Source: Bacillota bacterium (GTDB lineage Bacteria > Bacillota > Dethiobacteria > DTU022). Taken from it: a DNA stretch of 64,000 bases. The notes beneath the pieces are model-generated. The model was not told the origin of the DNA and did not search any database. It saw only the letters and a list, made by a program, of their open reading frames with translations. The position numbers were made by a program, and so were the translations under genes. Location: assembly GCA_030611385.1 (NCBI GenBank), contig JAUWPV010000001.1, positions 98,299-162,298 of the forward strand, in the 5' to 3' direction. This document shows, piece after piece, positions 35,592-43,455 of this stretch (its first letter is position 1; every line of letters begins with the position of its first letter).

Positions 35592-36785
35592 CTAATTATT
35601 CTCTTTCACTGTGGGTTCCGTATCTGTTTCTTTTTTATGCAGGGGCAGAATCAGGCTGAAAGTGCTTCCCATACCGATATTTGTGTCGAGATCAATGAAT
35701 CCCCCGTGGGCCTGAGCAATACCGAGACTTACGGATAAGCCTAATCCAGTTCCCTTTCCGTTTTGCTTGGTTGTATAGAAAGGATTGAAAATTTGGGGAA
35801 CATGTTCCTGTTTAATTCCACAGCCATTATCAGAAATGTCAACTATGGCCAGTTCACCTTCAGGATGGACTCTGGTTTCGATAGTGATAACTCCTTTTTG
35901 ACTGTCTCCGGCTGCTCTTGTCTTATCTTCGACAGCATCCTTGGCATTTAGAAGGAGATTGACTATAATCTGTTCTATTCCGTTTGCACTGCCTGATAAT
36001 TTTGGCACATGCGGATTTTGTTTTACTATAAGATCGATATTACTCTTTTCGATCTGGTAAGCCGCCAGGGAAAGAGCGCTGTCGACAATCTCGTTCAGGT
36101 CAACCTCTTCAAAGGTAAATTCGTCTTGCCTGGAAAAGGTAAGCAAATTCTTGATAATTCTCTGACAGCGGATGCCGCTGCTGTGAATATCTTTTATTAA
36201 CTGGTGCTGCGGATTGTCAGTTGATGTTTCTCTTAGCAGCAGCTGCGAGTTGCCGACTATGGCTGTCAGCGGGCTGTTCAGCTCATGGGCAACACCGGCG
36301 GACATTTCCCCCATCGAGACCAGTTTTATTGAATCCATCAGCTGGGTTACGTCTTTGGCGTAATAAGTAACACCATACGGTTCTTTTTGCTCTGTGAAAG
36401 CGGGGTAGGCAAAAATATCGAGTACCCGGTTATAGCGAGTCCTGGATTGCAGATACGCTGTTTTTTGAGAGCGTAAAACCTGGTCGCCAATACAGGGACT
36501 GCACTTTGTCTCTCTTCCGTAAAACAAGTGGTAGCATTTCGAACTCAGAATCTCTTTTTCCGGCATTGTGAAAAAATCGACAGCAGCCTGGTTTACCCGC
36601 TGTATCTCGTAGTCGCTATTGATAAAAACCAGTAGATCGGTAACTGCAGAAAATGTAACTTCCCATTCGCGCTTAATTTGCAGCAGTTCATCAATTTTTT
36701 TCTTTAAGGCGACATAATAAGATTTTTTTGAGCTGTGCACTCCGGTCAGTTTTTCGATCAGCATTCTTTTACTTTTTATAACCAT
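35592..36785 (-). CDS. soluble PAS histidine kinase with cysteine-containing PAS
   Basis: This 397-residue kinase has no membrane helix, so it senses a cytoplasmic signal. Residues about 20-45 are a coiled coil. A PAS domain follows (about 45-150) with KCYHLFYGRETKCSPCIG; Cys84, Cys95 and Cys98 could bind a metal, heme or Fe-S cluster. HisKA has the phospho-His167 in GVAHELNSPLTAIVGNS. The HATPase domain has the N box IIVNLLLNAKDAV, the G1 box DISDNGCGIK and the G2 box GKGTGLGLS. It lies two bases after the dehydrogenase gene and 42 before the response regulator. It probably phosphorylates Asp55 of that protein. Confidence 0.92.
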   Translation of the reverse strand: MVIKSKRMLIEKLTGVHSSKKSYYVALKKKIDELLQIKREWEVTFSAVTDLLVFINSDYEIQRVNQAAVDFFTMPEKEILSSKCYHLFYGRETKCSPCIGDQVLRSQKTAYLQSRTRYNRVLDIFAYPAFTEQKEPYGVTYYAKDVTQLMDSIKLVSMGEMSAGVAHELNSPLTAIVGNSQLLLRETSTDNPQHQLIKDIHSSGIRCQRIIKNLLTFSRQDEFTFEEVDLNEIVDSALSLAAYQIEKSNIDLIVKQNPHVPKLSGSANGIEQIIVNLLLNAKDAVEDKTRAAGDSQKGVITIETRVHPEGELAIVDISDNGCGIKQEHVPQIFNPFYTTKQNGKGTGLGLSVSLGIAQAHGGFIDLDTNIGMGSTFSLILPLHKKETDTEPTVKENN

Positions 36786-36787
36786 GA

Positions 36788-37954
36788 TTATTGATCACCT
36801 GACGCTTCAAGGGCGGAGCGAAAGATATTGTTAATATCCTCGACATCGGCATCCCGTGGATTTGTAATAAAACAGGCATCTTTTATAGCATTTCTACTTA
36901 GCGCGGGTATCGATTCTTCAGGCAGTCCGATTTCGGCCAGACTGGATGGAATACCGACGTCGCGAGCCAGCTCCTGAACCATTTCAATGGCTTTTTCAGC
37001 CGCTTCACGTGCGGATAAATGCTCGGTCTGTGCTCCCATCGCTGCAGCAATAGCAGCATATTTGTTGACACAGGCAATTAGATTATAACGCATAACATAT
37101 GGCAGTAATACGGCGCTGATTGTTCCAATCGGCAGATCCAGCAAACCGCCGACCTGGTGAGTCATGGCATGGGCAAGGCCAAGTATTGCATTGGAAAAAG
37201 CTATCCCGGCGTGCAGGCAGGCTTTGGCCATGGCGATTTTAGCCGCTTCATCAACCTGACTGGCGACTGAAGACCTTAGATTTGCTGAAACCAATTTAAT
37301 GGCATGCAGGGCATGAATATCAGTCATATCGGTAGCTGCCAGGGAAAGGTAAGCTTCAATGGCATGGCTGAGTGCCTCCATGCCGGTATGGGCAGTTACT
37401 TTGCTGTTGATTGTAGAAAGGATTAACGGATCGGATACAGCAATATCGGGCACCAGTGATTTTGAGATAATGGTCATTTTAATCTTACGGTTACTGTCAG
37501 ATATGATCGCAAACTGGGATACTTCGGAGCCAGATCCGGCAGTGGAAGGAACTACAATCAGCGGTGGTAAAGGTTCCGTTATCATATCGATACCTTCAAA
37601 ATCGTGGATTCTGCCTTTGTTGGTAGAAAGGGTAGCCACTGCCTTTGCAGCGTCAACAGCGCTGCCGCCGCCAACTGCCAGGATTGCATCACAGCCGGTG
37701 CTGGCATATAGTAAAGCGCCCGCTTCAACTTCATAGTCACGTGGGTTGGCCGAAAAACTAGTCCAAAGTTGGTATTCCAGGTTGGCTTGTTCAATAAAAG
37801 CGGTTGCTTTTTCAATCCATCCGCATTGCAGCACTCCCTGATCGGCAACTAAGAAAACCATTGATGAACCCAAACGACTGCAGCATTCTCCAACTTGATT
37901 CAGCGAACCGGTACCGAAGATTATTTCCGGGGTCACGAATTTGCTGATATACAT
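36788..37954 (-). CDS. iron-alcohol-dehydrogenase-like protein with altered metal site
   Basis: This 388-residue protein is of the group III Fe-ADH fold. The NAD-binding part has GGGSAVDAAKA and PSTAGSGSEVSQFA. By family comparison with FucO (Asp196, His200, His263, His277), the metal ligands here are Glu193 (GMEALSH), His197, His262 (LAHAMTH) and Ile276 (LPIGTIS, where PHG is usual). Thus one Asp is replaced by Glu and one His is lost, with spacing otherwise exact. It may bind metal differently, be inactive, or act as a sensor. It follows the small Cys protein gene after 166 bases and precedes the kinase by two bases. Confidence 0.88.
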   Translation of the reverse strand: MYISKFVTPEIIFGTGSLNQVGECCSRLGSSMVFLVADQGVLQCGWIEKATAFIEQANLEYQLWTSFSANPRDYEVEAGALLYASTGCDAILAVGGGSAVDAAKAVATLSTNKGRIHDFEGIDMITEPLPPLIVVPSTAGSGSEVSQFAIISDSNRKIKMTIISKSLVPDIAVSDPLILSTINSKVTAHTGMEALSHAIEAYLSLAATDMTDIHALHAIKLVSANLRSSVASQVDEAAKIAMAKACLHAGIAFSNAILGLAHAMTHQVGGLLDLPIGTISAVLLPYVMRYNLIACVNKYAAIAAAMGAQTEHLSAREAAEKAIEMVQELARDVGIPSSLAEIGLPEESIPALSRNAIKDACFITNPRDADVEDINNIFRSALEASGDQ

Positions 37955-38120
37955 ATTTGAACCCGCCTTTTGTCGAAGTCTTACCTTACTGCCCTATTAT
38001 TCAGTACTCAGTAGCGTAAATCCTTTATTAGATCATAGACAAGAAGATAGACGCTCTTGTATCGATTTAGGAGCGCCTAAGGTTAACTCATATACTCTCT
38101 TTGCTCAAAAACTGGTGCTT

Positions 38121-38384
38121 TCATCGGCCTGGTGTTAAGGCAGGGTCTCGCTCAGTTCTTTTTTCTTTCACCAGCACTTCCTTATATATTTCCGGAACTA
38201 ATCCGAAGCCGACATTGTGTTCCATAAGTTTTTTACATTTGCTTTTCTGTACTAAAGTGCAGCCACAGCTTCTGGCTTCCTCTGCCGTTAATTTTTTTCC
38301 GTATGCACCGGCGCTGCAGAACATGACCCAGCCGTTAAGGCTCTGATATTCCTTCCAGTTTGGACAACCCACCAATTTTTTCAT
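38121..38384 (-). CDS. small four-cysteine protein, paralogue of the FNT extension
   Basis: This is an 87-residue soluble protein that I do not recognise from any named family. Residues 7-65 align without gaps with residues 5-63 of the formate channel next door: 22 of 59 are identical by hand count. Shared are Cys7, Cys23, Cys42, Cys50 (C-x15-C-x18-C-x7-C), WxEYxS and the ending MExxVGxGLVPE. The four cysteines suit a zinc or Fe-S site. Residue Cys40 is extra. ATG at 38384 is chosen because AAAGGAG lies eight bases upstream. It lies 52 bases after the channel gene. Confidence 0.78.
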   Translation of the reverse strand: MKKLVGCPNWKEYQSLNGWVMFCSAGAYGKKLTAEEARSCGCTLVQKSKCKKLMEHNVGFGLVPEIYKEVLVKEKRTERDPALTPGR

Positions 38385-38436
38385 AAATCTCACTCCTTTA
38401 TGAATTTCCTAAACAGTTTCCCACTTTTCTCCGAGT

Positions 38437-39528
38437 CTAAAATTTTCCGTTGACAATGATCCTTCTGGTCATGGTCGGACGCAGGTAGCAGGTCCAGTAT
38501 GCTATGGCAACAAAGACCACGCCTCCGATAATGTTACCGATTGTGACCGGGATCAGGTTGTTGATGAAGAACGCCTGCCAGGTGATGCTCTGAAGCACTG
38601 ACGGCGAGAAGAGCCCCTGGGCCATGGCGCTGTTTTTCAGAAGGATACCCATTGGCACGAAGTACATGTTAGCGATTGAGTGTTCGAATCCGGCAGCTAC
38701 GAATGCTGTTATCGGAATCATAATCGCCAGGATTTTGCTGATAGCATCTTTACCAGCCAAGGAGAGCCATACAGCCAGGCAAACCAGCCAGTTGCAGAGG
38801 ATGCCTCTGAAAAGTGCTTCGCTCCAGCTCAGGCTTACTTTTACATAGGCGATATTCACTACTCTCAAAGTAATTCCTCCAGCGTTGGCTTTCCAGATGC
38901 CGGAGTAGTAGAAGAGTGCCACTACAATCAGAGCACCTACAAAGTTGAAGAGGTAAACCCATAACCAGTTATGCAGAACCTGTTTACCAGTGACTTTTTT
39001 GTCCAGGTAACCGGCGGCCAACAGGCTGTTGCCGGTAAAAAGCTCTGCTCCGCCGAGAATGACCAGGATCAGCCCGAGGGAGAAAGCGACTCCTCCGACC
39101 AAGCGACTCAGTCCGTCGCCGATATAGACGGAGAGGTCATTAGTGATAATTGTGAACATCACGGCTCCTAAGGCGATATAAGCGCCAGCAAGTATGGCCA
39201 GTATGACCAGTGAAGAAGTAGCGGTGGCTGTCTTCTTCTGGGCAACCCCAACCACTGTTTTAGCGATTTCCGCAGGCGGATCACAGGATAACACCGCAAC
39301 TGCAGAGGTAACTGCAACGGGTTGCAAAGCAGGCAGTTCCTCCGGAACAAGACCGACTCCTACTGCATACTCCATGCATTTCATACATTCTTTCCGTTTC
39401 TCAGGCAAACAACCGATTGCCTGCAGGAATTGAGGGTTAACCGGCCGGTTGAAAGCAGCCAGTTCGCAGTAACAAACATGTCCCGCGATTGAATCATACT
39501 CATTCCAGAATGCGCACTTCTCAGACAT
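38437..39528 (-). CDS. formate channel (FNT family) with N-terminal Cys-rich domain
   Basis: This 363-residue channel is of the FocA/NirC family. From about residue 84 it follows the FNT fold with six membrane helices. It has GAELFTGNSLLAAGYLDKK (the first broken-helix loop) and the central GFEHSIANMYFVPMG with His283, the pore His of FocA. Unlike FocA it has about 80 extra N-terminal residues with Cys5, Cys19, Cys21, Cys40, Cys48 and Cys51. These match the small protein downstream. The FNT N-terminus is cytosolic and gates the pore in enteric FocA, so this domain could be a gate or sensor (inference). It is the first gene after a consensus sigma-54 promoter. Formate is the likely substrate; nitrite or hydrosulfide remain possible. 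Confidence 0.9.
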   Translation of the reverse strand: MSEKCAFWNEYDSIAGHVCYCELAAFNRPVNPQFLQAIGCLPEKRKECMKCMEYAVGVGLVPEELPALQPVAVTSAVAVLSCDPPAEIAKTVVGVAQKKTATATSSLVILAILAGAYIALGAVMFTIITNDLSVYIGDGLSRLVGGVAFSLGLILVILGGAELFTGNSLLAAGYLDKKVTGKQVLHNWLWVYLFNFVGALIVVALFYYSGIWKANAGGITLRVVNIAYVKVSLSWSEALFRGILCNWLVCLAVWLSLAGKDAISKILAIMIPITAFVAAGFEHSIANMYFVPMGILLKNSAMAQGLFSPSVLQSITWQAFFINNLIPVTIGNIIGGVVFVAIAYWTCYLRPTMTRRIIVNGKF

Positions 39529-39578
39529 GATTATCTTCTCCTTCTATATTCCGTAATTCTTGCTCTGCTATTTATTAA

Positions 39579-39594
39579 AGCAATCTTCGTGCCA
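39579..39594 (-). promoter_or_regulatory. consensus sigma-54 promoter of the formate-channel operon
   Basis: On the minus strand the sequence is TGGCACG-AAGA-TTGCT, the full sigma-54 consensus with GG at -25/-24 and GC at -13/-12. The predicted start is near 39568, about 40 bases before the channel ATG. The NtrC-type activator encoded at the end of this operon is the natural candidate to drive it. Confidence 0.88.
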
Positions 39595-39688
39595 ACTATT
39601 ATTTTGCTTCTGTATTAATGATTATGAGTAATGGACTCAGTAATAATGTAAAAGGAGATTGTTCTTAGTAGCAGAAATGACGCAAATA

Positions 39689-39704
39689 GGTCACTTTGTT
39701 GACC
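39689..39704. promoter_or_regulatory. candidate activator-binding site (UAS)
   Basis: A perfect inverted repeat GGTCA-N6-TGACC is centred about 129 bases upstream of the predicted sigma-54 start, a typical enhancer distance. A third half site GGTCA follows at 39706. A weaker dyad (ATTATGAGT / ACTCAGTAAT) lies at 39621-39644. Binding by the local activator is inference. Confidence 0.55.
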
Positions 39705-39747
39705 CGGTCAGGTAATTATAAGGAAGTAATTGTCTTTCAGCACAAAG

Positions 39748-39776
39748 TTGACGGAGCAGGCAAGGAAAGATATAAT
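39748..39776 (+). promoter_or_regulatory. sigma-A promoter of mfd
   Basis: TTGACG, 17 bases, TATAAT, divergent from the sigma-54 promoter and about 90 bases before the mfd start. Confidence 0.8.
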
Positions 39777-39863
39777 TTGTCTCACTATGTATGGGGGGAT
39801 GTACGCTAATTCCCCTCTCTTTTGGTGTACCTGGCTGACCCAATTATCCCGGAGGTGGCTTTA

Positions 39864-42800
39864 TTGTTGTTAAAAGATTTATTGGACCTTTGGTCCGGTG
39901 ATCAATCATTTCTGAAAATCATTGCCAATATCAATAAATTGCCGGATTACCGTGCTGCGATTACCGGTTTGGACGGCAGCGCCCGTGTTTACTTTATGGC
40001 CGCACTCGCACATTTCTGCTGCCGACCGACCCTGATCATTGCTGGGGATATGCTAAAAGCAGAAAAAATATATTCGGACATGCAGGCTTTTTTACCAGGT
40101 CAGGTTAACCTGCTTCCTTCCAGAGAGTTTTTTATGAGTACGCAGGTTATCTCACGGAGCGATGAGTACCAACAGTTGCGTTTGCAGTTTATGGAATGGC
40201 TGCAATCTAAAGGTAAAGGAATCTACGTAGCGCCTTTGGCAGCCATTATATCGAAAGTATTGCCCCCTGATCTGTGGAGGAAGCTGATCATTGATGTCGG
40301 GGTTGGCAAACAGATTGATCGCCAGGAGCTGCTCACTCGACTGATTGAGATAGGTTATGAAAGGGCAACATTAACTGAAACCGCCGGTCAGTTCAGCGCA
40401 CGTGGAGATATCGTTGACATCTTTCCACCAGGTAGGCAGGAGCCGATTCGCCTTGCATTTTTTGAGGATGTTCTAGAATCGATCCGCTGTTATAATTCCG
40501 GTAACCAGCGGTCTACTGAAGAGCTGCAGCATTTGAATATTCTGCCGGCGCGAGAGCTGGTTCTGACCAGGGATGCTTACAATCGTGGCGAAAATAAGAT
40601 TCAATCTACGCTGGAAGCAGCCCTCTCAAAAATGGGTAGGCGTGGTGAAAATGATTTAGCAGGCAGATTGAAACAGCAGATCCACAGGCATCTGGAAAGG
40701 TTGTCCCAACCGGATGGGATTGATCTTCTGAGCAGTTATTTCCCTTTTTTCTATGGAGAGGGAGCCTCATTACTCGATTATTTGTCGCCTGATTTCATGG
40801 TCATCATTGAAGAGCCGGCGACAGTGGCTGATAAAGGAACTGTTCTCCGCCGGGAGTTTGAAGATTATAGCAGCAGTGCAATAATCGAGGGTGACCTGCT
40901 TGCACCCACCCATAATTTACTGTGGAAAGAAGATGAAATTTTTTTCCGTTTACCCTGTCCGTTGATCGGTTGTGCACTTTTTACCGGAACAGGTGGAGTT
41001 TATCAGGCGGCAGAGTCCTTCAGTATCGAATCAAAAAACGCCCCTTACTACCACGGACAATGGGAGCTTTTTAAAAGTGATTACCGGGTTTGGTTGAATA
41101 GTGGTCAAAAGGTTTACCTTCTGGCTGGCTCTGAGCAGCGTGGTCAGGGCTTGCTGGATCTAATATTTGAGCAGGATGTACCTGCGAAGGATGCAGTTGA
41201 AAAAAAATCAGGCAACTCTTTATCGCCAATGCCGCTTCTTAATGGCAGTCTTGAAGAAGGTTTTATTCTTCCCGATTTACAGTTGACAGTTATTGTTGAG
41301 CAGAATATGCTTCCGTGGCGAAAGAAAAAAAAGCGTTTAAGACAACGCGAGGGAGTTCAGCTCAGCGATTACCGCGAGCTTACAACCGGAGATTATGTGG
41401 TTCATGAACAGCATGGCATCGGTCAGTATAATGGAATAAATACTCTTGAAATCAGCGGAATCAAGCGTGATTACCTGCTGCTTAAATATAGAGGTACCGA
41501 TAAACTATATATTCCAATTGATCAGGTTGGGTTGATCCAAAAATATTCAGGTGGTGAGGGTCCGGCACCCCGCCTGCACAGCCTCGGTGGAGGAGAATGG
41601 CAACGTCTGAAGAACAGGGTTAGCCGTTCGGTTGAAGATCTTGCCCGGGAGCTGCTTGCGCTGTATGCAGCACGGCAGGCAGTTGAAGGTTATAGCTTTG
41701 GGCCGGATCATTCCTGGCAGCAGGAATTCGAGGCTCATTTTTCTTTCGAGGAGACTCCCGACCAGTTAAAAGCAGTTGATGAAGTCAAAGCTGATTTGGA
41801 AAAGAAACATCCGATGGATCGTTTAATCTGTGGTGATGTCGGTTATGGAAAAACTGAAGTGGCGATGAGGGCAGCTTTCAAAGTGGTTATGGAAGGGAAA
41901 CAGGTTGCCGTTCTGGTGCCGACCACTGTTCTGGCGCAACAGCATTACCGCACCTTCCAGGAACGGTTTAATGGTTTTCCGGTCAGAGTGGCTCAACTAA
42001 GCCGCTTTGTCACACAGGCGAAGCAGAAAGAACTGATTAAAGAAATTGCAGCCGGAAAAATAGATATTGTCATTAGCACCCACCGTCTTTTGTCAAGGGA
42101 TGTTAAATTTCAAGATCTCGGACTGTTGGTCATCGATGAGGAACAGCGTTTTGGTGTTCGTCAAAAAGAAAAGATGAAACAACTGCGCTTGGACGTTGAT
42201 ACTCTGGCTATGACGGCGACACCGATTCCCAGGACACTGCATCTATCTTTAGCCGGAGCCCGAGATTTAAGTATTATCGATACTCCACCCGAAAACCGCT
42301 ATCCAGTTCAGACTTATGTCCTCGAATATTCCGAGAACCTTGTGCGGGAAGCGATTCAGCGTGAGTTAACCCGCCAGGGTCAGATCTATCTTGTTTTCAA
42401 CCGGGTGGATCGCATCGATGCTTTTGCCGAGCGTATCCAGAAGCTCTTTCCCGATGTCTCGGTTGCAGTCGGGCACGGGCAGCTGCCGGAAGCTGCTCTC
42501 GAGCGAATTATGACTGAATTTCAGGATGGTCAGCATCAAATACTGGTCAGCACCACGATCATTGAATCAGGTCTCGATATTTCCAATGTCAATACTCTAA
42601 TCGTTTATGAAGCAGACCGGTTTGGTCTTGCCCAGCTTTACCAGATCAGGGGTCGGGTTGGACGTTCAAATCGACTGGCTTATGCGTACCTTACTTACCG
42701 TAAAGATAAAGTGGTATCGGAAACTGCCCAAAAGCGTTTACGTGCAATTAAAGAATTCACTGAACTTGGGTCAGGGTTCAAAATCGCTCTCCGTGATCTT

Positions 42801-43409
42801 GAGATCCGGGGAGCCGGCAATATATTAGGAGCAGAGCAGCATGGTTTTATTACCGTTGTCGGTTTTGATCTGTTTGTCAAACTTCTGGATCAGGCAGTGG
42901 CCGAGCTGAAAAATGAAAAGCACGAACAAAAGATCAAACCGCGTCTTGATCTTCAGATCAGTGCTTACCTCCCCGCTGATTATATTTCAGCCCAGGATCA
43001 AAAATTTGATTTTTATCAACGTATTTACAATGCCCTGACAAGCGAGGAACTTCAAGAAATCGGTGAGGAACTGTCCGATCGTTACGGTTCTTCGCCTGAA
43101 CCGGTCAGGGTTCTTTTAAAAGCTGCCGAGCTGCGTGTTTTAGCGGCAGACTTGGATGTAGAGCTGATTCAGGAGCAGAAGAAGCATACTATCCTAAGAT
43201 TTTATTCTGGGTCCTGCATTAATGTTGATCAGCTTCAGAAAATAGCCGGTTTCGCTAAAGATCGAATTACTGTGTCATCTCATAAACCCCTGACTCTAAA
43301 AATTTACGGAACCGGTAAAGCAGGTCTCCTGCTTGACGATCTGAACCTTCTGCTGAGATCGATCAGTACATGCCGGAAGACTTCAGTCAACAGCTGCCAA
43401 GCTGTCTAA
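39864..43409 (+). CDS. mfd: transcription-repair coupling factor
   Basis: Mfd removes stalled RNA polymerase at DNA lesions and recruits UvrA. The 1181-residue protein has the UvrB-like N-terminus (about 1-330; RGDIVDIFPPGRQEPIRLAFFEDVLESIR in parts), the RNA-polymerase-interacting domain (YVVHEQHGIGQYNGI), and the RecG-like motor with GDVGYGKTEVAMRAAFK, VLVPTTVLAQQH, DEEQRFG, TATPIPRTL and QIRGRVGRS. The C-terminal D7 domain follows. TTG at 39864 is chosen because GGAGG lies eight bases upstream; the upstream frame to 39822 has no ribosome site. The spoVT gene that follows mfd in spore formers is absent. Confidence 0.95.
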   Translation: MLLKDLLDLWSGDQSFLKIIANINKLPDYRAAITGLDGSARVYFMAALAHFCCRPTLIIAGDMLKAEKIYSDMQAFLPGQVNLLPSREFFMSTQVISRSDEYQQLRLQFMEWLQSKGKGIYVAPLAAIISKVLPPDLWRKLIIDVGVGKQIDRQELLTRLIEIGYERATLTETAGQFSARGDIVDIFPPGRQEPIRLAFFEDVLESIRCYNSGNQRSTEELQHLNILPARELVLTRDAYNRGENKIQSTLEAALSKMGRRGENDLAGRLKQQIHRHLERLSQPDGIDLLSSYFPFFYGEGASLLDYLSPDFMVIIEEPATVADKGTVLRREFEDYSSSAIIEGDLLAPTHNLLWKEDEIFFRLPCPLIGCALFTGTGGVYQAAESFSIESKNAPYYHGQWELFKSDYRVWLNSGQKVYLLAGSEQRGQGLLDLIFEQDVPAKDAVEKKSGNSLSPMPLLNGSLEEGFILPDLQLTVIVEQNMLPWRKKKKRLRQREGVQLSDYRELTTGDYVVHEQHGIGQYNGINTLEISGIKRDYLLLKYRGTDKLYIPIDQVGLIQKYSGGEGPAPRLHSLGGGEWQRLKNRVSRSVEDLARELLALYAARQAVEGYSFGPDHSWQQEFEAHFSFEETPDQLKAVDEVKADLEKKHPMDRLICGDVGYGKTEVAMRAAFKVVMEGKQVAVLVPTTVLAQQHYRTFQERFNGFPVRVAQLSRFVTQAKQKELIKEIAAGKIDIVISTHRLLSRDVKFQDLGLLVIDEEQRFGVRQKEKMKQLRLDVDTLAMTATPIPRTLHLSLAGARDLSIIDTPPENRYPVQTYVLEYSENLVREAIQRELTRQGQIYLVFNRVDRIDAFAERIQKLFPDVSVAVGHGQLPEAALERIMTEFQDGQHQILVSTTIIESGLDISNVNTLIVYEADRFGLAQLYQIRGRVGRSNRLAYAYLTYRKDKVVSETAQKRLRAIKEFTELGSGFKIALRDLEIRGAGNILGAEQHGFITVVGFDLFVKLLDQAVAELKNEKHEQKIKPRLDLQISAYLPADYISAQDQKFDFYQRIYNALTSEELQEIGEELSDRYGSSPEPVRVLLKAAELRVLAADLDVELIQEQKKHTILRFYSGSCINVDQLQKIAGFAKDRITVSSHKPLTLKIYGTGKAGLLLDDLNLLLRSISTCRKTSVNSCQAV

Positions 43410-43455
43410 CTATGTTATAATATACTTACATAAATAGTAAAGAAGGTTTGTAAAA

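Noticed and set aside
37955-38120. A second sigma-54 promoter before the dehydrogenase gene
   Set aside because: No GG-N10-GC with flanking consensus on the minus strand; the closest has the wrong spacing.
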